Notes: generated from the letters alone by a model not told the origin. Numbered from the stretch's first letter, positions 47,845-61,662 are shown. The stretch is DNA of 64,000 bases from Heterocephalus glaber (GCF_000247695.1 NW_004624781.1:11576632-11640631); one strand, 5' to 3'. Made by a program: numbers and translations.

Positions 47845-47938
47845 TCACCGGGCTAGGGATTTGGCTCAGTGGCACCATGTCTTCCTGGCAAGCACAAGGT
47901 CTTGAGTTCAATTCCGGGTACCCGAAAAAATAAATAAA
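47845..47938 (+). mobile_element. ID SINE, diverged
   Basis: GGGCTAGGGATTTGGCTCAG through AATTCCGGGTACC and an A-rich TAAATAAA tail. The flanks share TTAAAACA (47837-47844 and 47939-47946). Confidence 0.85.
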
Positions 47939-49498
47939 TTAAAACACCTTCGATATGTGTACTTGTGTGTGTACAGGTATATGAGCATACATTTTTAACC
48001 CTTGATTATCTCAGGAGTGAAGATAATGTTTTTTTTTTCTTTAGGCCTTTGTGTTTTTTTCTAAATTTGGTTCAATAAGCCTGTATAACTTTTAAATAGG
48101 AAAAACAAATCAGCCTAGTTACACTTAAATTTTACTAGCAGGTGCAGCAAAGGGGAGATGGACAAGCTGCCCTTGTAGCCACGCGAGAAGAAAATCAACA
48201 CTTAAATACGCGTGTCCAACATAGAGAAATGCACCTGCAGCCTGCTTCCTGTATTAATGAAGCAATGGCTAGCCTGGGACACGTCGCCCTGGATAGGTCC
48301 TATGAATTTGATGTTCAGAAAGCACTCTTAAGATCAGAGAAGGAAGAAAAATTTTATAGTGCACTCTTGTTATTCATCGTCGTTGTCGTTGTTTTAAGGG
48401 ACACATTTTAGCATAGGTCTGAACTCCATTCTGTGGCTGGGTGATAACTTTCATCCTAGATCTCCTTAAGAAGTGCATCACCTGCTCTGGAGAGATCTGA
48501 ATGTGATACAGTCTTGTCGGGAACGCAGTGAGGAGGAGTTGCTCTGTGAACTTTTTACTTTGCCAGATGTGGGCGACACAGGATGGGCTGGTGTGCTCCA
48601 AAAGTGACCTGAAATCACAGATTCCAACCATTCCCAGGCCTCTCACTATGGCTTAAGTTCCTGCCTTAAAAAAAGGCAACTATAGTAATATATCTTGGCT
48701 ATGTATAGTCAAGAAGAAAAAAGATAAAACACACACAAAAACAAAAATAGTGGCCAAATATATGAATTAGGTATATTTGGGTTTGAATTTTTTTTTTTTT
48801 TTGGAGCATGAAATTTGCCTTGCGTAAATGAGTAGTAACTCAGTTTCCCATTCTTAACCCGTACCTATTTGAGGCATTGAGGTGGAGAGACTTTCTCAAA
48901 TTGAATAAACTTATGATAATCATCACTGTATTACTCAAATAACAGAAAAGTGACTATCACCCCAGGCGTCACTCTCTCTCTGGTAATTTGAAGGATGTGG
49001 TCTTTCGGTTACTTTTTTTGTCTCCCTGCTCCAGAATACCTCACCCATGATGACTTGGTCCTCTTGCAGCCTCTTCTATCAGGAGCCATCTGAGAACTTA
49101 GGAAGCCAGCAGAGAGCCCCTAAGTTGAAACACTACAGTGCATGCGCTTGACCCAGGAAGTCCCTTCAGACCAAGGCATCCTAGTTCCCATTAGTATTTA
49201 CATCAGTCCTCTGACAAGCTTAGTAATCTGGTTGAGTTCTAAGAACATAGCTAATTCTAAGTCAAAAATATTCATTTCAAGTACAGGGAGGACCTGCTAC
49301 AGTCTAATATGTGACTACTTAGACAGATATCTGCCAAAGGGGGAAAATTGTAACAGATTAGGGCCATTTTAGTGTGGGGACAAAATGCCAGATAAGTCTT
49401 AGAAGGCTTTGAGAGTCTTATGACATTTATGATCATTTTAAATTGGGGGGGGTAAGTTTCTAATAAGTCTTCAAATGAAAGTTTAATAATGTTTTATG

Positions 49499-49576
49499 GG
49501 GCCGGAGATTTAGCTCAGTGGTTCCGCCACCTGCCTTGCAAGTACAAGGTCCCAAGTTCGATCCCCGGTACCAAAA
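49499..49576 (+). mobile_element. ID SINE with 15-bp target-site duplication
   Basis: A near-consensus young ID (TTTAGCTCAGTGGTTCCGCC to CCCCGGTACC) with a very short tail. The exact flanks TAATAATGTTTTATG lie at 49484-49498 and 49577-49591. Confidence 0.93.
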
Positions 49577-49591
49577 TAATAATGTTTTATG

Positions 49592-52500
49592 ATGAGTTCA
49601 TCATGAAAGAGTAAATTATGTTCAGGATACTCTAAGAGAAAGATGTCATAATTTTAGGTATATTCCATAAAAATATTGATGGTAATGATCCCCTTTGTTT
49701 TCATGTGCTTACTTAAAATTCCAGCTACTTGAAAATTCAGATTACTTGCTGAAGCTCTAGTCAGCTGAGATTCACTGCTCTGTGCTGGGCTGATGCTGTA
49801 CAACACATGATATTCAGAAAGCTTTGTGAAGTTAGGAAGCTGTCGCTGCATTCTTTGAGAGAATTAGCCAGAAAGTAACTTCTTTTGGTTTCCTGTTTGC
49901 AGGATATTTCTCTTGAGCCCAAAGAAATAGGTTCCTAACCAACCAAGTACAGCATTCCCTGTGTTTAGGCTTCCATTCCAGAGTTTGTAGCAGTTGACTC
50001 TGGATAAACTCCAGCAAGGAAGGTTATAGCTCATTACGTAACAGTAGAAGGTACTGTAACTTAGCCTTTCCTTTCATGTCGCTCCCACTTCTATCTGTGA
50101 TTATTGCTGCTTCCAAATGAAGGCCAAGCCACCTATGTTATCTAACACACCCTCTCGTGGTTCTCTAAAGCCCCACTGTCAGGTTCCCAGACAACCATAA
50201 GAGTTGTGTGCATTTTAGATCTTACTCAATTTAAGAAAGTGAGTCAATTTTAGGTATGACTAAATAATGCAAATTCCTCCACGACAACTTGAAGTTCAGG
50301 CTTCACAGAATCACTGAGTACTAAGCAGAACGAATAGAGGAGGGAGAACATTACACCACCAGCAAGTAGTAATAGGAGGAGTTATTTAGAACAAAAGGAG
50401 CAGAAGACATATTCAGAGATTGTGGGATCACATTAGACAGTGGGAGTTGGCTTTTTTAGTGCTATTCAGTGAATACGTAACTGCCATTCAAGCATCTGGG
50501 AATCCACTGTGCAGAAATACATGTCCTGGTAAATCTACTCCATGTCATTTGTCAGTGGACAAACAAATGTCCCTGGAGGGAAGATGGCAGGAAGATGAGG
50601 AAGTACAGCCTGGATGCGTGAGAGGTGAAGAGAAACATCAGTTTAATTTGCAATGTTTCTTCGTCTTCCAAGGCTTTTAGGAGTATGTAAGGTTTGAACC
50701 AAAGATGGGACCCCCTGAAATGGAGAGAGAGAAGCATGAACCCCAGGACTAGAGGGCCTCAGGTGTGCCCAGTGGATTGCAGAATGGCACTCACGGCCTT
50801 TGCAAACAAAGCAATGCCTGACTTTGGGTTGTGGTCCACAGGTACAGTCTCGAATCACACTTCCTTAGACAAGCGGGGAGCAGTCCGTGGCAACACCTTC
50901 CCCTGCAGAGTGAGCATGAGAACCTAGAAAAGAGCGTGGGCACTTAGATAGGGAAGACACTTCCCTCAAGTACTCAGGCAAGTCATGCAGAGCTTATTTT
51001 CAGATAATTATCTTAGCTCTCTAGAAATGAGGGGAGGGGAAGGGGATCTTCCACTGTTTTTATCAAACTGTCCACAGCATCATCAGTTCCAAGGGTAGAC
51101 TTTCAACTGTGTGCTTTCATTTGGAGATGGGTGTGGAACCCAGAGCTGCTCGTCCATAATTGGGTGGGTTTACAAGGAGAAAGAACATGAAATAAAAAGG
51201 ATAGACACCCAAGATGAGCCCTGTTTTTCCCCAAACAGTTGCTTGAAGTGCCAGACACCCCCAAAAGCTCTTGCAGTTACAGAGAAAGGGAGATCTCTCT
51301 GCTATCTATGCTTCGCCAGAAAGTAGAGGAGGGACTCGTACTTGTCCTTGTGGGGGAGGTGTGCATAGCAGAAAGAAATGGTGGAAAATAGGTCAGCAAA
51401 GTCAGGTGATCCACATGGATGGGTGTTCTGAGGTGTGTAAACCACCCCATGCACTTACAGATATCAGCAGTGAAGGCCTGAAGCGGAAAAAAAAAATTTC
51501 TGGGCAGGAGAGAGTGAGGAAGATGGAGAAAGCAGTTATTCTTCTTTCAAATAACTACCGCTTAAAGCATTTTTTAAAGTTTCCTTAAAGTCATTTTTCC
51601 CAACAGATGACACAGTGACAGTATTTCTTAGAAAAGAAGAAACATTTCAAGTAATATGAGTGCCCTGCCGCCCACCACCCACCTTCCCTTCCCACCCGTG
51701 ATGGATGAGACCACGTCGCCCTGTGCTTCTGGCCCGTCCTGCTTGAGTGTTGCAGTGCCGTGTGGTCGCTGCTGGTTCTGAACAGCAGCCCGGCACCACG
51801 CAGAATCTGAATACAGCCACTGATTCTCTCGAACAAGGCTGTGTTGGCAGTCATGAGACAGGGTAGACATTGGCATGCGCTTACAGAATAATTATAGGGT
51901 TCCTGGAGTAGTACAGTATAAATAATTGCCAGTTTAAAAGCGTTACTGTGAACAGCAATTTATACTAAAATTTATATTTGCTCCTTGAAACCAATACACG
52001 TCAAGAGTGGCTCGCCCCCACTCCCACCTCCCCACCTGGAGATCTCAAGGGCTCTGGAACCTTTTGATTCCTTTACACTTTTAACTGAGCAGGGCGACTG
52101 CAGGGTGGATCTGTGTTGTAGTAAATAAGGGAAAGACTGATGCATTTAATCAGCTGGCATGAATGAAGTAATGAAACTGCTCTGGTTCTGGCCACCTGGT
52201 GTGCTCAGGATCCTGATGTGCAGGAAGACCACCCTGGTACAGAGAGGAAATAACTGCAGTGGTGTCACTTTTGCTGGCAAGTAGGACACAGCGAAGATTA
52301 TCACCTCCTCTCCGGCTTATGATGGTATAGACGCAAGACACAGAGGACGAGACATAGGAAGCTCAGGGAGATAATGCAGCTCTAAAATAGCCACAGAGGC
52401 TTATTAAAACCCAGATTTTCCTCTCTGTGGGACTTTTAATTTTATGCTATGGCACATTACAAATGAGCAGGTACATTGGGGAAGCAAGGGGTGAGAGTGG

Positions 52501-53239
52501 ATGGTGGGGAATCGTGTGTGAAGGGCTCCCCTCTTTGGGACAGTGCTGAAAAGAGACCCTTCTTTTCCAAGTCGGTGACCCTATGTGGCACCTTCTCATC
52601 TTTCTGTGAAACCTCGTGGCTTCTCTTACCCTATCTGAGAACTCCCCTGAGATGCTCACATCCTGAACCTTTCTCACCAAAGCAGCGAGTGTATCAAGAT
52701 AATGTGTTTTTTGTTTCAGCTGCTGGTCTTGCTTTCTGCACTCGAAAGCCATTTTAAACCATATTTCCCATGATTGTTTGGAGGAGGCTTTGGTATTTAA
52801 ATAAATCTTTCAATGGGTCATTAGCCCAGTAATTAATTCCAGCTATTTTTAAACGGTGCCTTGGTTATTACAGAGTGGCCATAGTCACAACAGCCTTCTC
52901 TTTCTTGGAGAGTCACTCAGCGTTGGCTCCTTTTTTTAGAGCCAAAAATACTATAATTTTATTCTCATTTCAAATATATTTCTCATTGATAGAAAGAGTC
53001 AAGCTTTTTGAATGAAGACAAAAAATCCTTCACTGTAACACTTATGTACAACAGCCTTGTGCCTTTATTTTTCTTTCAAATAATCTGCCTGTATCCTAGG
53101 TCATGCCCTATACCGTTTTCCTTACATTTTTACAGTCAGTACTGGCAAATCTCAGGATTTTAAGAAGTGATTTTACAGAGTAGAAATGCCTCAAAAATCA
53201 GTTATGTAATGTTAGGGAAGGCTAAAACAAACCGATACC
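49592..53239. other. Unique intron
   Basis: No gene and no clear interspersed repeat recognised. Short ORFs here look random. Confidence 0.45.
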
Positions 53240-53770
53240 TTTTTTACTCTACCCCTTTATGCTCAGTGTCTGGGGTCCCACAAAATAAACTGGAAAAGAT
53301 AGATTACCAAGAGAAAGAGCCTTATTCCGTGTGTGTATGGGAGGTCTTCAGAGAAATGAGGTGAATGTGCCCAGGGGCTGAGACCTGGAGGCTTCTATAC
53401 CATTTTAACAAAGAATGAGAAACTTAGTGAAGTGACAAGATAACTGAAAATGGTTTGGGGCCCTAGCATCAGGGCAGTAATTATGGGAAGGCAAATACAT
53501 GGGAAATATTTGAGCGAACTAATGGGCATCAGGATTATGCTTCTGCAGACTCCAGTCAGTGCCCATCTCTGGGGATGAGTCCGCCTTCTCTTCCTATAGC
53601 TTCACAAAGGGAAATGTATACCCTGCCTTTAGGCAGATGGGGGAGAGGAAGGAGCTTTCTCTGCATCTGCTGTTTCTCAGTTGCCATCCGCTCAAAATAA
53701 CCCTTATGCCAAAGTGGCATATTTGGGGGGTGGCACATCCTGATCCCACCACCAGTCAGTTGCAGAGCTA
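53240..53770. repeat. Possible old LTR-type interspersed repeat
   Basis: The stretch from TGGGGTCCCACAAAATAAAC to TGGCACATCCTGATCCC reads like a diverged solo LTR I recall from other mammals, including TTATGCCAAAGTGGCATATT. I cannot name the family or see internal genes, and no target-site duplication was found. Confidence 0.3.
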
Positions 53771-54119
53771 CAATTAGAACGGAGCCCACGTGACTCTTAG
53801 CCACTGTTTCCAGTGCTGTGTTTTGTAACAGTAAGTAGCTGTCAGTCTCTACTCACCACTTCTGATATCACAACCATCGAGCCTTGCCCCTACCTCTGCA
53901 AACACCACAGGTTGTCACAGCTCAGTGCAACTCTACCCACCCCCCCAAGCATCGGTCAGAAAGCCACCCAACCTGGACGTGCTCACCCTCTTGGCCTTAC
54001 AGTAATCCGAGGATCACACCGTAATTCCTGGTTCAGAAAAGCAGATGGAGATTAACTTTGATTATTGAGAATTGTCTGAGATCAGATAAAAATGTCAATC
54101 ACATAACAATAGTAATAGT

Positions 54120-54305
54120 GGTTACCAGTCACTGGACTACTTGTACACTTGCACGCTCACATGTCCACCCTTCCGTCTGGGCCTCACAACCTTGTGAAGC
54201 TAATGATGTTATCTAAGACTAAGAAGTGGAGGGTTCCAAGATCGCAGAGCTAGAAAATGGCACCTTTTGCATTTGGGCCCAGGTCTATTTTAAAGCCACT
54301 TCTAG
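54120..54305 (+). mobile_element. MIR SINE
   Basis: CTCACAACCTTGTGAAGCTA, GATGTTATCTAAGACTAAGA and GATCGCAGAGCTAGAAAATG follow MIR order. Confidence 0.65.
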
Positions 54306-55294
54306 ATAATTCACGGCACACACAGGTGTCTATGTGTGGACCACTCACAGCCTAGCTCTGGATGTTGCAAGACTAATTACAGCCTTTCTTGCCATGAGAT
54401 CCTCCCTTCCCATAGCCTCTGGCTTTGCTCTTAGTACTGTCAAATCCGTTGTCATCTTAGGTGTTGCAGGCTCTGATAAATATGGTTCAGTAGAGAATGC
54501 CTTCCCCCAGTGGTTTTGGGCTTTACTTTATGACACGTTCGGAACGTTCACTGTTTTGCTTCTTGCCGTGCTGGGAGGAAATGCTAGGGCTGCCCTTGGA
54601 TATCTTGAATAACCCTTTTGTTCTGCATTCAGTAACGGGGAGCAGGGGAAGCAGGCGATAAGGTTCCTTAATCCCTTTATTCCTTCAGGGCAGCTGCTGT
54701 GTGTCGTGCACCGAGCTAGGCACAGGGAACAGCTCACATTCTAAACACATGGTGTTCCAAAAAGTGGTAAATGCCATGACAAATGAATCCAGCATCCATA
54801 GGAGGTGATATGGGGCAGAGGGCCAGAGGTACCTCTGGTTTTTGATATCCTGTGGATCCCAGGACAAACATAAAGGAGAGTTAAAGAAAAGGCAAGATAA
54901 GATTCAGAATCTCTGGATATGTCTGCAGAGCACTGTGACTGAGGTGGGGACAAAGTGGACACTTTGAATTCAGTGTGGTCTTCCTCTTTAGCAGCACCCC
55001 CATTTTGGCAGACTTCAAGAACCTTCTCTCCCTGATAACTACTTCCACCCCAGGTGTCTAGCATTCCACCCACAGTGCCAAAGCTCACTGTCTGTCCCCA
55101 GCACCACCACCACGAGGCATTAATGACCCTTGGTTTCTTGTCCTCAGGGTCAGGCTTCCTGTGGTGGCCAGGGCTTAACTGGCTGTCCTGGCAAAGCCCC
55201 CTGTGTTCGCTCCTCCCGAGTGACGTGTTCCTGTGGCCGTGGGTGGGTTCTCCTGTTCAGTCTGGGAAATGAGCAGATGTGGGTGGTGGCATCC

Positions 55295-55435
55295 TCCAGG
55301 GTCACCCCAGCTTGGAACCTTGGAACAGTTCCTGTACCTCTCTGAGCTTCAAGTGCCATGGCCAAAAAACAAGGGTTCTGATAGAATAATCTCAGAAGTC
55401 TTTGTAGGTCTAAAGTTCTATGATTTGAAAGGTCT
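55295..55435 (-). mobile_element. MIR fragment
   Basis: ACAGTTCCTGTACCTCTCTG, GAGCTTCAAG and GTCTAAAGTTCTATGATTTG resemble an opposite-strand MIR. Confidence 0.55.
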
Positions 55436-55451
55436 AGTTCATCTTCTTCTA

Positions 55452-55700
55452 CCCCTTTTTATTCATATATAGTTGCAACAGACAATAAATACATTCGTCA
55501 TAGGGAATTGGTACATAGCCATATCGCATCTTTATCCCGTTGGGCTCCCTTTCTCCTCTCTCACCTCTCCCCCTTCCTCAGATCCCCTTCCTATCTCTTT
55601 AGCCACACTGAACAACCTAACAACTATCTTCACCAGGGGAAGTGCCTCTGCATCGGTGCCGAACACAGGGGCATTTCCGGGGGACAATAGCGAGGTATCA
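55452..55700 (-). mobile_element. L1 3' UTR fragment
   Basis: TTTTTATTCATATATAGTTG, then CATAGGGAATTGGTACATAG, CATCTTTATCCC and a CT-rich stretch. Same family as the fragments near 5431 and 60667. Confidence 0.7.
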
Positions 55701-55758
55701 TTGTGGGCAGCAGCAGAAACTATCCAAGATGCATTCCCTTCACTTCCTAGGGACAGTT

Positions 55759-55830
55759 AGTGCTGGGGATCGAGCCTGTGGCCTTTTACTTGCTAGGAAG
55801 CCCTCCTATTACGGGCCTACATCCCAGCCC
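55759..55830 (-). mobile_element. ID SINE, old and diverged
   Basis: TGCTGGGGATCGAGCC through CATCCCAGCCC is a diverged ID on the - strand, with the older AGCAC-type 3' end. No clear target-site duplication is visible. Confidence 0.7.
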
Positions 55831-56485
55831 GAACTTCTTACACAGAAATAGCAGGTTTTAACTAAGACATCCCCATCTGCTAACCACGATGTGAGACTCA
55901 GGTGGGACCCAATCACTCACTCGTGTTGGTGACCTGGGTCCCCTTAGCTGTCATTTTACTCCCTATTGAAGTCAAAGTAGTAAATCTAGTAGGCAGTATA
56001 CATTTCCTTTTGTTTAAAAGAGATTATAGAGAAAACAAGCAGGGACACTGAATCCCTCCTACCAGAAATTTCTAAAGGCTGAAAATGAATGTGCATGGGT
56101 GTATCCTACATGGATGTGTTTATGTGTTGTGTATTCCCTGTACAATTATACTTAAGACTTAATTGATTTCACTTATGGAATCCTGTGAAATCCCCTCACA
56201 GAAAACTGAAAGATGAAATGACAGACTTAATCCATAGCTGTCTGGTATTCTAAAGGTATTGGTTCGGTGTGACAAAAAATGAGTGGTCAACACAGCGAAT
56301 CCATACAAACTAAATTAGCAGAAAGAGCAGCAGAACCAGCATGCCCCTGCAGAATGCTTCTTTTGTTTTTTGGGATTTTTTTTTGATCTAGTAATGATTT
56401 CACACAATTGAAAACTTATTTTTGTCTGCCGGTATTTGGTGCAATTTAGAGGTATGAATTCAACCATTCGTGGCTTTGAGCTTTT

Positions 56486-56535
56486 ATTATCCAAGATTTA
56501 AGGTGGCATTATTATCCAAGATTTAAGGTGGCATT
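56486..56535. repeat. Perfect 25-bp tandem duplication
   Basis: The 25-bp unit starting ATTATCCAAGATTTAAGG occurs twice without a mismatch (56486-56510, 56511-56535). The identity suggests a recent duplication or an assembly artefact. Confidence 0.95.
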
Positions 56536-57277
56536 ATTTATGTTGCCTCTTCACCTTCTTTGGGAGTTTCCATTTACATGGTAAAATTATCTCCCTTTAC
56601 GTTTTTTTCTTACTACCCTTGAGGAGAACAAACAAAATTTTAAAAAGGTTAGTTCTTTCCCAGTGAAAGCCGGTCTATATGTGTGCTGATGATAACTTTA
56701 ATCTCTTTAATGTCCAAATGGGGAGGATCACAAACTGATTAACACAGCTGTTGATGTTTTCTAGATGTGATAGCAAATATTTTTGGAAAATATATTTTTG
56801 GTGAGCTCTAACAAAAAGAACTATTGACACATAGATTATACATTCTACAGCTCTAAACGTATTTTGAGATGACTGTGTTTGGGATTAGATATGAACAGCT
56901 TACAACATTAGAATTTCTACCTAAACCTCGAGTCTTAGATGGTCCTCTCTCATACTTTACATGAAGTGGAAAGCAGCTTAGATATAAACAATTACATTTT
57001 GGGCCACTTAGTTTTCAAGTATCATTTATATTTGGTTTAATAAGAAGATCTAACTACATTGCCTTGCAATTCAGTTAATAGCCAGAAGAAAATCAGACAC
57101 TAATGAAGTAGGATTTATAAACCACTGGTATGATTAGTAGTTGTTTCATAATACAAACAGTAAAAGATAGATTTCATTTCTATAGATTGCAAAGAAGATG
57201 AGAGAAGGTGGAGACTGATGGTGCCCTTGGTGTTTATAAAGTGTAGAAAATAAGTGGAATAAAAAGATAGCCATGGA

Positions 57278-57361
57278 GGGCCAGGGATTTAGCTCAGTGG
57301 TTTCGCCACCTGCTGCGCAAGCGCAAGGACCCAAGTTCGATCCCCGGTACCAAAAAAAAAG
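57278..57361 (+). mobile_element. ID SINE, young type
   Basis: GGGCCAGGGATTTAGCTCAG through CCCCGGTACC and an A run. Only CCATGG is shared by the flanks, so the duplication is unclear. Confidence 0.9.
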
Positions 57362-57486
57362 ACCATGGGAATATAACCAAATGCCACCTCACCTACCCCT
57401 AGGTGATCTTTTTGTGAGAATTCACCCCACAAATGGTATTTGAAAACCATTGCTGTGAAAAAGTGATATTAATACTGGTATACTCA

Positions 57487-57672
57487 GCTAGGTCAGGTGG
57501 CACACACTTGTAATCCTAGCACTCAGGAAGGCTGAGGCAGAAGGTTCAAAAGTGTGAGCCCAGACTGGGAAATTTAACAATTTATTGAGACCCTCTCTCA
57601 AAATTTAAAAAGAGGCAAGATGAAAGTCCTGGATTCAATCTCCAGAACTGGGAGGGGGAAAAAAACAAAACG
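57487..57672 (+). mobile_element. B1-dID composite SINE
   Basis: A B1-like half (GGTCAGGTGGCACACACTTG ... GAGACCCTCTCTCAAA) is followed by a short dID half (GTCCTGGATTCAATCTCCAG) and an A-rich tail. Confidence 0.85.
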
Positions 57673-60666
57673 AAACCATGAAAGTATGGCAAATACGTGT
57701 AGTGTCTTGGGAAACTGCAAAATATTTTCTCATATACTCTGGTACCTGTTCTCATAGTGTTTGAAAAAGTATGGCAAATACCACTTTAATATTTAGTCTA
57801 TTCCCCAATGCCTTGTTTCTTAAAGTAATTCACGGGCAATGCATGGGAGGAGGCAAATAACAACATAAAATATACCCTGGTGCTGTGATAGCAAATACCA
57901 CTTCCTAACGCTCACTTCCTAATAGCTGTTTTCTTCTCTTGTTCCAAACTTGACTGCATAAAGCAAAAGAGTAGATGGCAGTTGCTGCGTTTTTTTAATC
58001 ATTATACCACTAATTCCACCCAACACAGGCTGCTGCATTCCTCATGACTTGGCGATGAAGTATAGTGTTTTGTTGCTTGTTTACAGTGTAGTCAGGAAAC
58101 AGGCCCAGAACACAAAAGATGCTACCCATTATCAACTGTATCAACAAAGCCAGGGTTTTTTGTTACTTTCATCAATAGGACCTTGTTAAACTTTGGATAC
58201 CAAGAGGTTCAATAGAAGCCATGTAAAGCTACCCTGTGTATTTGGATCCACAGTATTATTTTGAAACAGCACTATATACCTTTCAGGATATTGTTTTTAC
58301 TTCTGGCCTCCCAGAGCTGGAGGTTGTCATCATTAACTGACAGCATTTCCAAGAAAGGAATACGTCCTCCCACGGATGTTATTGGCTGACTTTACCAAAT
58401 TCAGGCCACCTATTCACTTAGCAGTGTGTGTGTGTGCATATGCCTGTGCTTTTCCCTAGACCAGACTGCCCAAAGATTCTCTTTCGGAAAAGCACTAACA
58501 CAATGCCTGAAGTACCAGAGTGGAAAGTCGTGGTCGCAGCAGGGAAATGACTACCACGCTCATGGCGACAGTGTTTTCGCATGGCTGACATTAATGACAA
58601 CCCAATGCCACGCACTTGTGGAGGGTTTTCATTTCAGAAGAACATCAAAACCACCGAGTCCTTTCAAGTCGTCTTCTTTTACGGTGAAACCAGAAACCAT
58701 GCCGACGGCTACTTTCAGTAATAACCTGTGTCCCAACTGCAGGCTGTAGAAACTCCTCATCATATAATTTTCTAATTTGTGCGTAGGTAGTTGGAGCAAA
58801 CAAGTTAGTTTATTTCAGAGCATGACTTCAGAAAGCATATTTTAATCAGCGGTGATGGGTAATGAAATCAGAATTTCCACCAAGACTGCCCTAATTGGAT
58901 GGTATTGTCAGGAAACAGAATGAGTCTGAGACTCACGAGTTCCCTCCCTACGTTATTTACATTATTAGGCAATGAGGCTGATTTTATTTTAACAAATGTT
59001 CTAGGAGGGATGCTTCCATGTGAACATTGCCCCTTGAGAGCAGTCAGCTGGGGAGGTTGAACATCCACGGCAAGAACACCATTACCGCCAGTAGCTAATG
59101 TGTAATCCCTCTTCTGGAACTGTCTTTGCCTCCTCTAGCAATGTTTTAACATCATCCTCTTTAGTGGCCATGGTTCTCCTGGAAAAGTGAACTGGATCCT
59201 TGAAAACCACCAGCAGTTAAATGTGCTATAGAGAGTAAAGAAACCAGTCCAGGCCCTTTCGTTAAAAAAGAAGAGACGGAGGAGTATACAGTTGCACACT
59301 TGTTGTTCTCATCTCATTGGCACCGTCAGTGGTGACAGTAGTAATGCAGAGTGGCTTCTGGCAATGACAACATCAGCACTGCGAACAGCAGACCTGACTT
59401 TGTGAGGCTGGAGCCAGTGAACCTGTTGGAAGAAGACACTGGCCCCTCTTTTTCTTCCAGAAGATTGAGAGTAGGTGATGGTGACCGGGACAGCAAAGGA
59501 GCACCCCGTCTCATACATGTGACATGAGTCAGATAGCTGTGTGGTCTCCCTGCTTGCACACATTTTGAGGTGTCTCAGAGTCGCTGCTCCCCAACTAGCA
59601 AAGCAGTGCGTGTGGGAAGCTGCAGGGAGGGAGAACAAAAGGGAAACTCCTGACCCAGAAGGCTGGTGAGGGTGACCTTCACTGCCACCATCTGACAGTA
59701 ATCACAGGAGAATTCTGACTTCAGCTGCCAGTTCAGAAATCACTTAAGAGGGAGTCTTGTTTGGTCATGGGACAGCTCGGTGCTTTGACTGCACTTTCGC
59801 GGAATGCCTCACTTCTGGGCTTGGCAAACCTGTTGTGCAGCCCCTGGGTCGGGTCGAGGATGCACGGAGGGAGTCCAGTCTGAGTTTTAGTTGTGACATT
59901 GGTGTGCCCAGGAGAAGTCCTTTGGAGCAATCATTGTTTTTTCTGAGTAGATATGTCTGGGGACATAGAAATGAGCTTTCTTAAAATCTCATTTTTTATG
60001 ATTGATGAGATGCTATTTAAAACTGGTACTTACTGTCTTTTCTCTCTGCCCTGCTCCTGGGGATTGCTTGGCTTTCTGCAGACAAGCAAGAATGGCCACA
60101 CTGGAGGGAGGTGATTGCCAGCCTCCAGGGAACAGTGCCACTTGTGTCTCATGCTCACAACTGCAGACCCCTCTGCCCATGGCCCATTGATGCCCACTGC
60201 TCAAGCATTTGTGACTAATTTCCCCTGGTTTAGCAACTTTTCTCTCAATAGACAGCCCACACGTGAATTCAAATAACAGTGGAGGTGAAGTCAAATTCAT
60301 AGACTAAAATATATCATTAATTTAGAAAATTTGTTAGTTGACCCTCGGAGTTTTCTGTTGTCTGTTACATGGTCCTTTCTTGCTCCCCGTTTTCTTGGTA
60401 ACAGTTGTGAAGAGTGGGCCCTGGCAGTGTCAGCAGGGGTGGAGGTGGCGCTCAGCCATCTGCCGAGTTAGGGAAGAGGGGAGGTGTGCCGAGGGGGAGG
60501 GCTGAGACCGAGGGTTCCACAGTCCCGTGTCTCCCTCTCATGGGACAGGCTGAGGGCAAACTGATCACTGCTTTGGAAGTTAGGTTTCTACATTTTACTG
60601 TCTGCCATGAAGTCCCTTTAAAGAAAGTCCTTGGAATGATAGAATATAAAAATCACACAGATCTTT

Positions 60667-60960
60667 TATTTTTAATTAATTTTATTGGTACACTTCTGAT
60701 GTACATAGTTACCATATTCATCATAGGGAGTTTGTACCTATACATAATATATCTTTTTTCTTCATTTCCCTCCACTCTGTTCAACCCTTCCCTTATTTAT
60801 AAAATCTTAGTTTCCATTTTTTCTCCATTTTCCCTTCCTTCCCTTTTTCTTCCCCTCCTTGTCCCCCTTTCCATTTGAGCATTTTCTTTCTACTTCCCAG
60901 TATCCTCCATTTTGGTCGTTATTTACACTTTCAGCTTCTCACACAAGAGAAACAATGCAA
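60667..60960 (-). mobile_element. L1 3' UTR fragment
   Basis: TTTATTTTTAATTAATTTTATTGGTACAC is followed by CATCATAGGGAGTTTGTACC and a long CT-rich stretch. Read on the - strand it ends GTACCAATAAAA, like the copy at 5882-6072. Confidence 0.75.
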
Positions 60961-61616
60961 TATTTAAATATCACGCAGACCTTTTAAAATCATTGCTATT
61001 GCTGTGCCTGCAAGCTCCAAGCCTTACTGGGGGCATTATTTTTTTGCATGGTACTTTGCACTCTGATACAGCTTCTCAAAGCATATTTAAAATTATGCCT
61101 AAAGAAAACATCCTTTGATGATTACTAGTGGCCAAAAGTCAAGAATGAGGAAAGGAAGGGAAATGATAGATTCACTCTGGAAGGGTTGTAGTGTCTCATC
61201 GGGCCCTGAAATGTACTTCCTTAGCACAGCTTACCTCAACAGAAGTGGAAGGGGCTTCACCTTTCTCTCATAGGTACCATAATTCTCTCAAGACATATCT
61301 GAAATAGACCAATACTCCTCCGGCAGCATTACCTGCTTTTACTGTTGGCAGTTTAATTCCACGGCAAAGTAATCAGTTCCTCTGGTCTGACAGCTCAAAG
61401 AAGGTGATTCCAGGAACAGATAATTGGCTTCAACAGAAATGTTATTATTTATTTTGGAGACGGGGGATGGATAAGGACCAGTCGAACTAATCCCTGTGAC
61501 ATATCGTGACGGGTGTTGGAAAGGAACAGCAACTTCTTGAAGGTGCTAGCCTTCCCTCTGATTATTGGTGAGTATGTTTGAGGCATGACTGATTTTGAAA
61601 ACATATATATCAAAGG

Positions 61617-61617
<1 letters not shown>

Positions 61618-61661
<44 letters not shown>

Positions 61662-61662
61662 T
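61618..61662. repeat. (GATA)n microsatellite
   Basis: Eleven tandem GATA units without interruption, likely polymorphic. On the - strand it accounts for a YLSI-repeat stretch in an otherwise meaningless ORF. Confidence 0.97.

Larger units (their letters stand above)
55835..60666. other. Intron, unique with ID and B1-dID at 57278-57672
   Basis: No gene seen. Includes the 25-bp tandem duplication at 56486. 58440-58760 is repeat-free with a 107-codon frame but no ATG start and no family match. Confidence 0.45.

Noticed and set aside
58426..58749. 107-codon frame ending near an AACTGCAG acceptor-like word
   Set aside because: It begins in a GTG repeat without an ATG and has no recognisable motif; a chance frame is sufficient.
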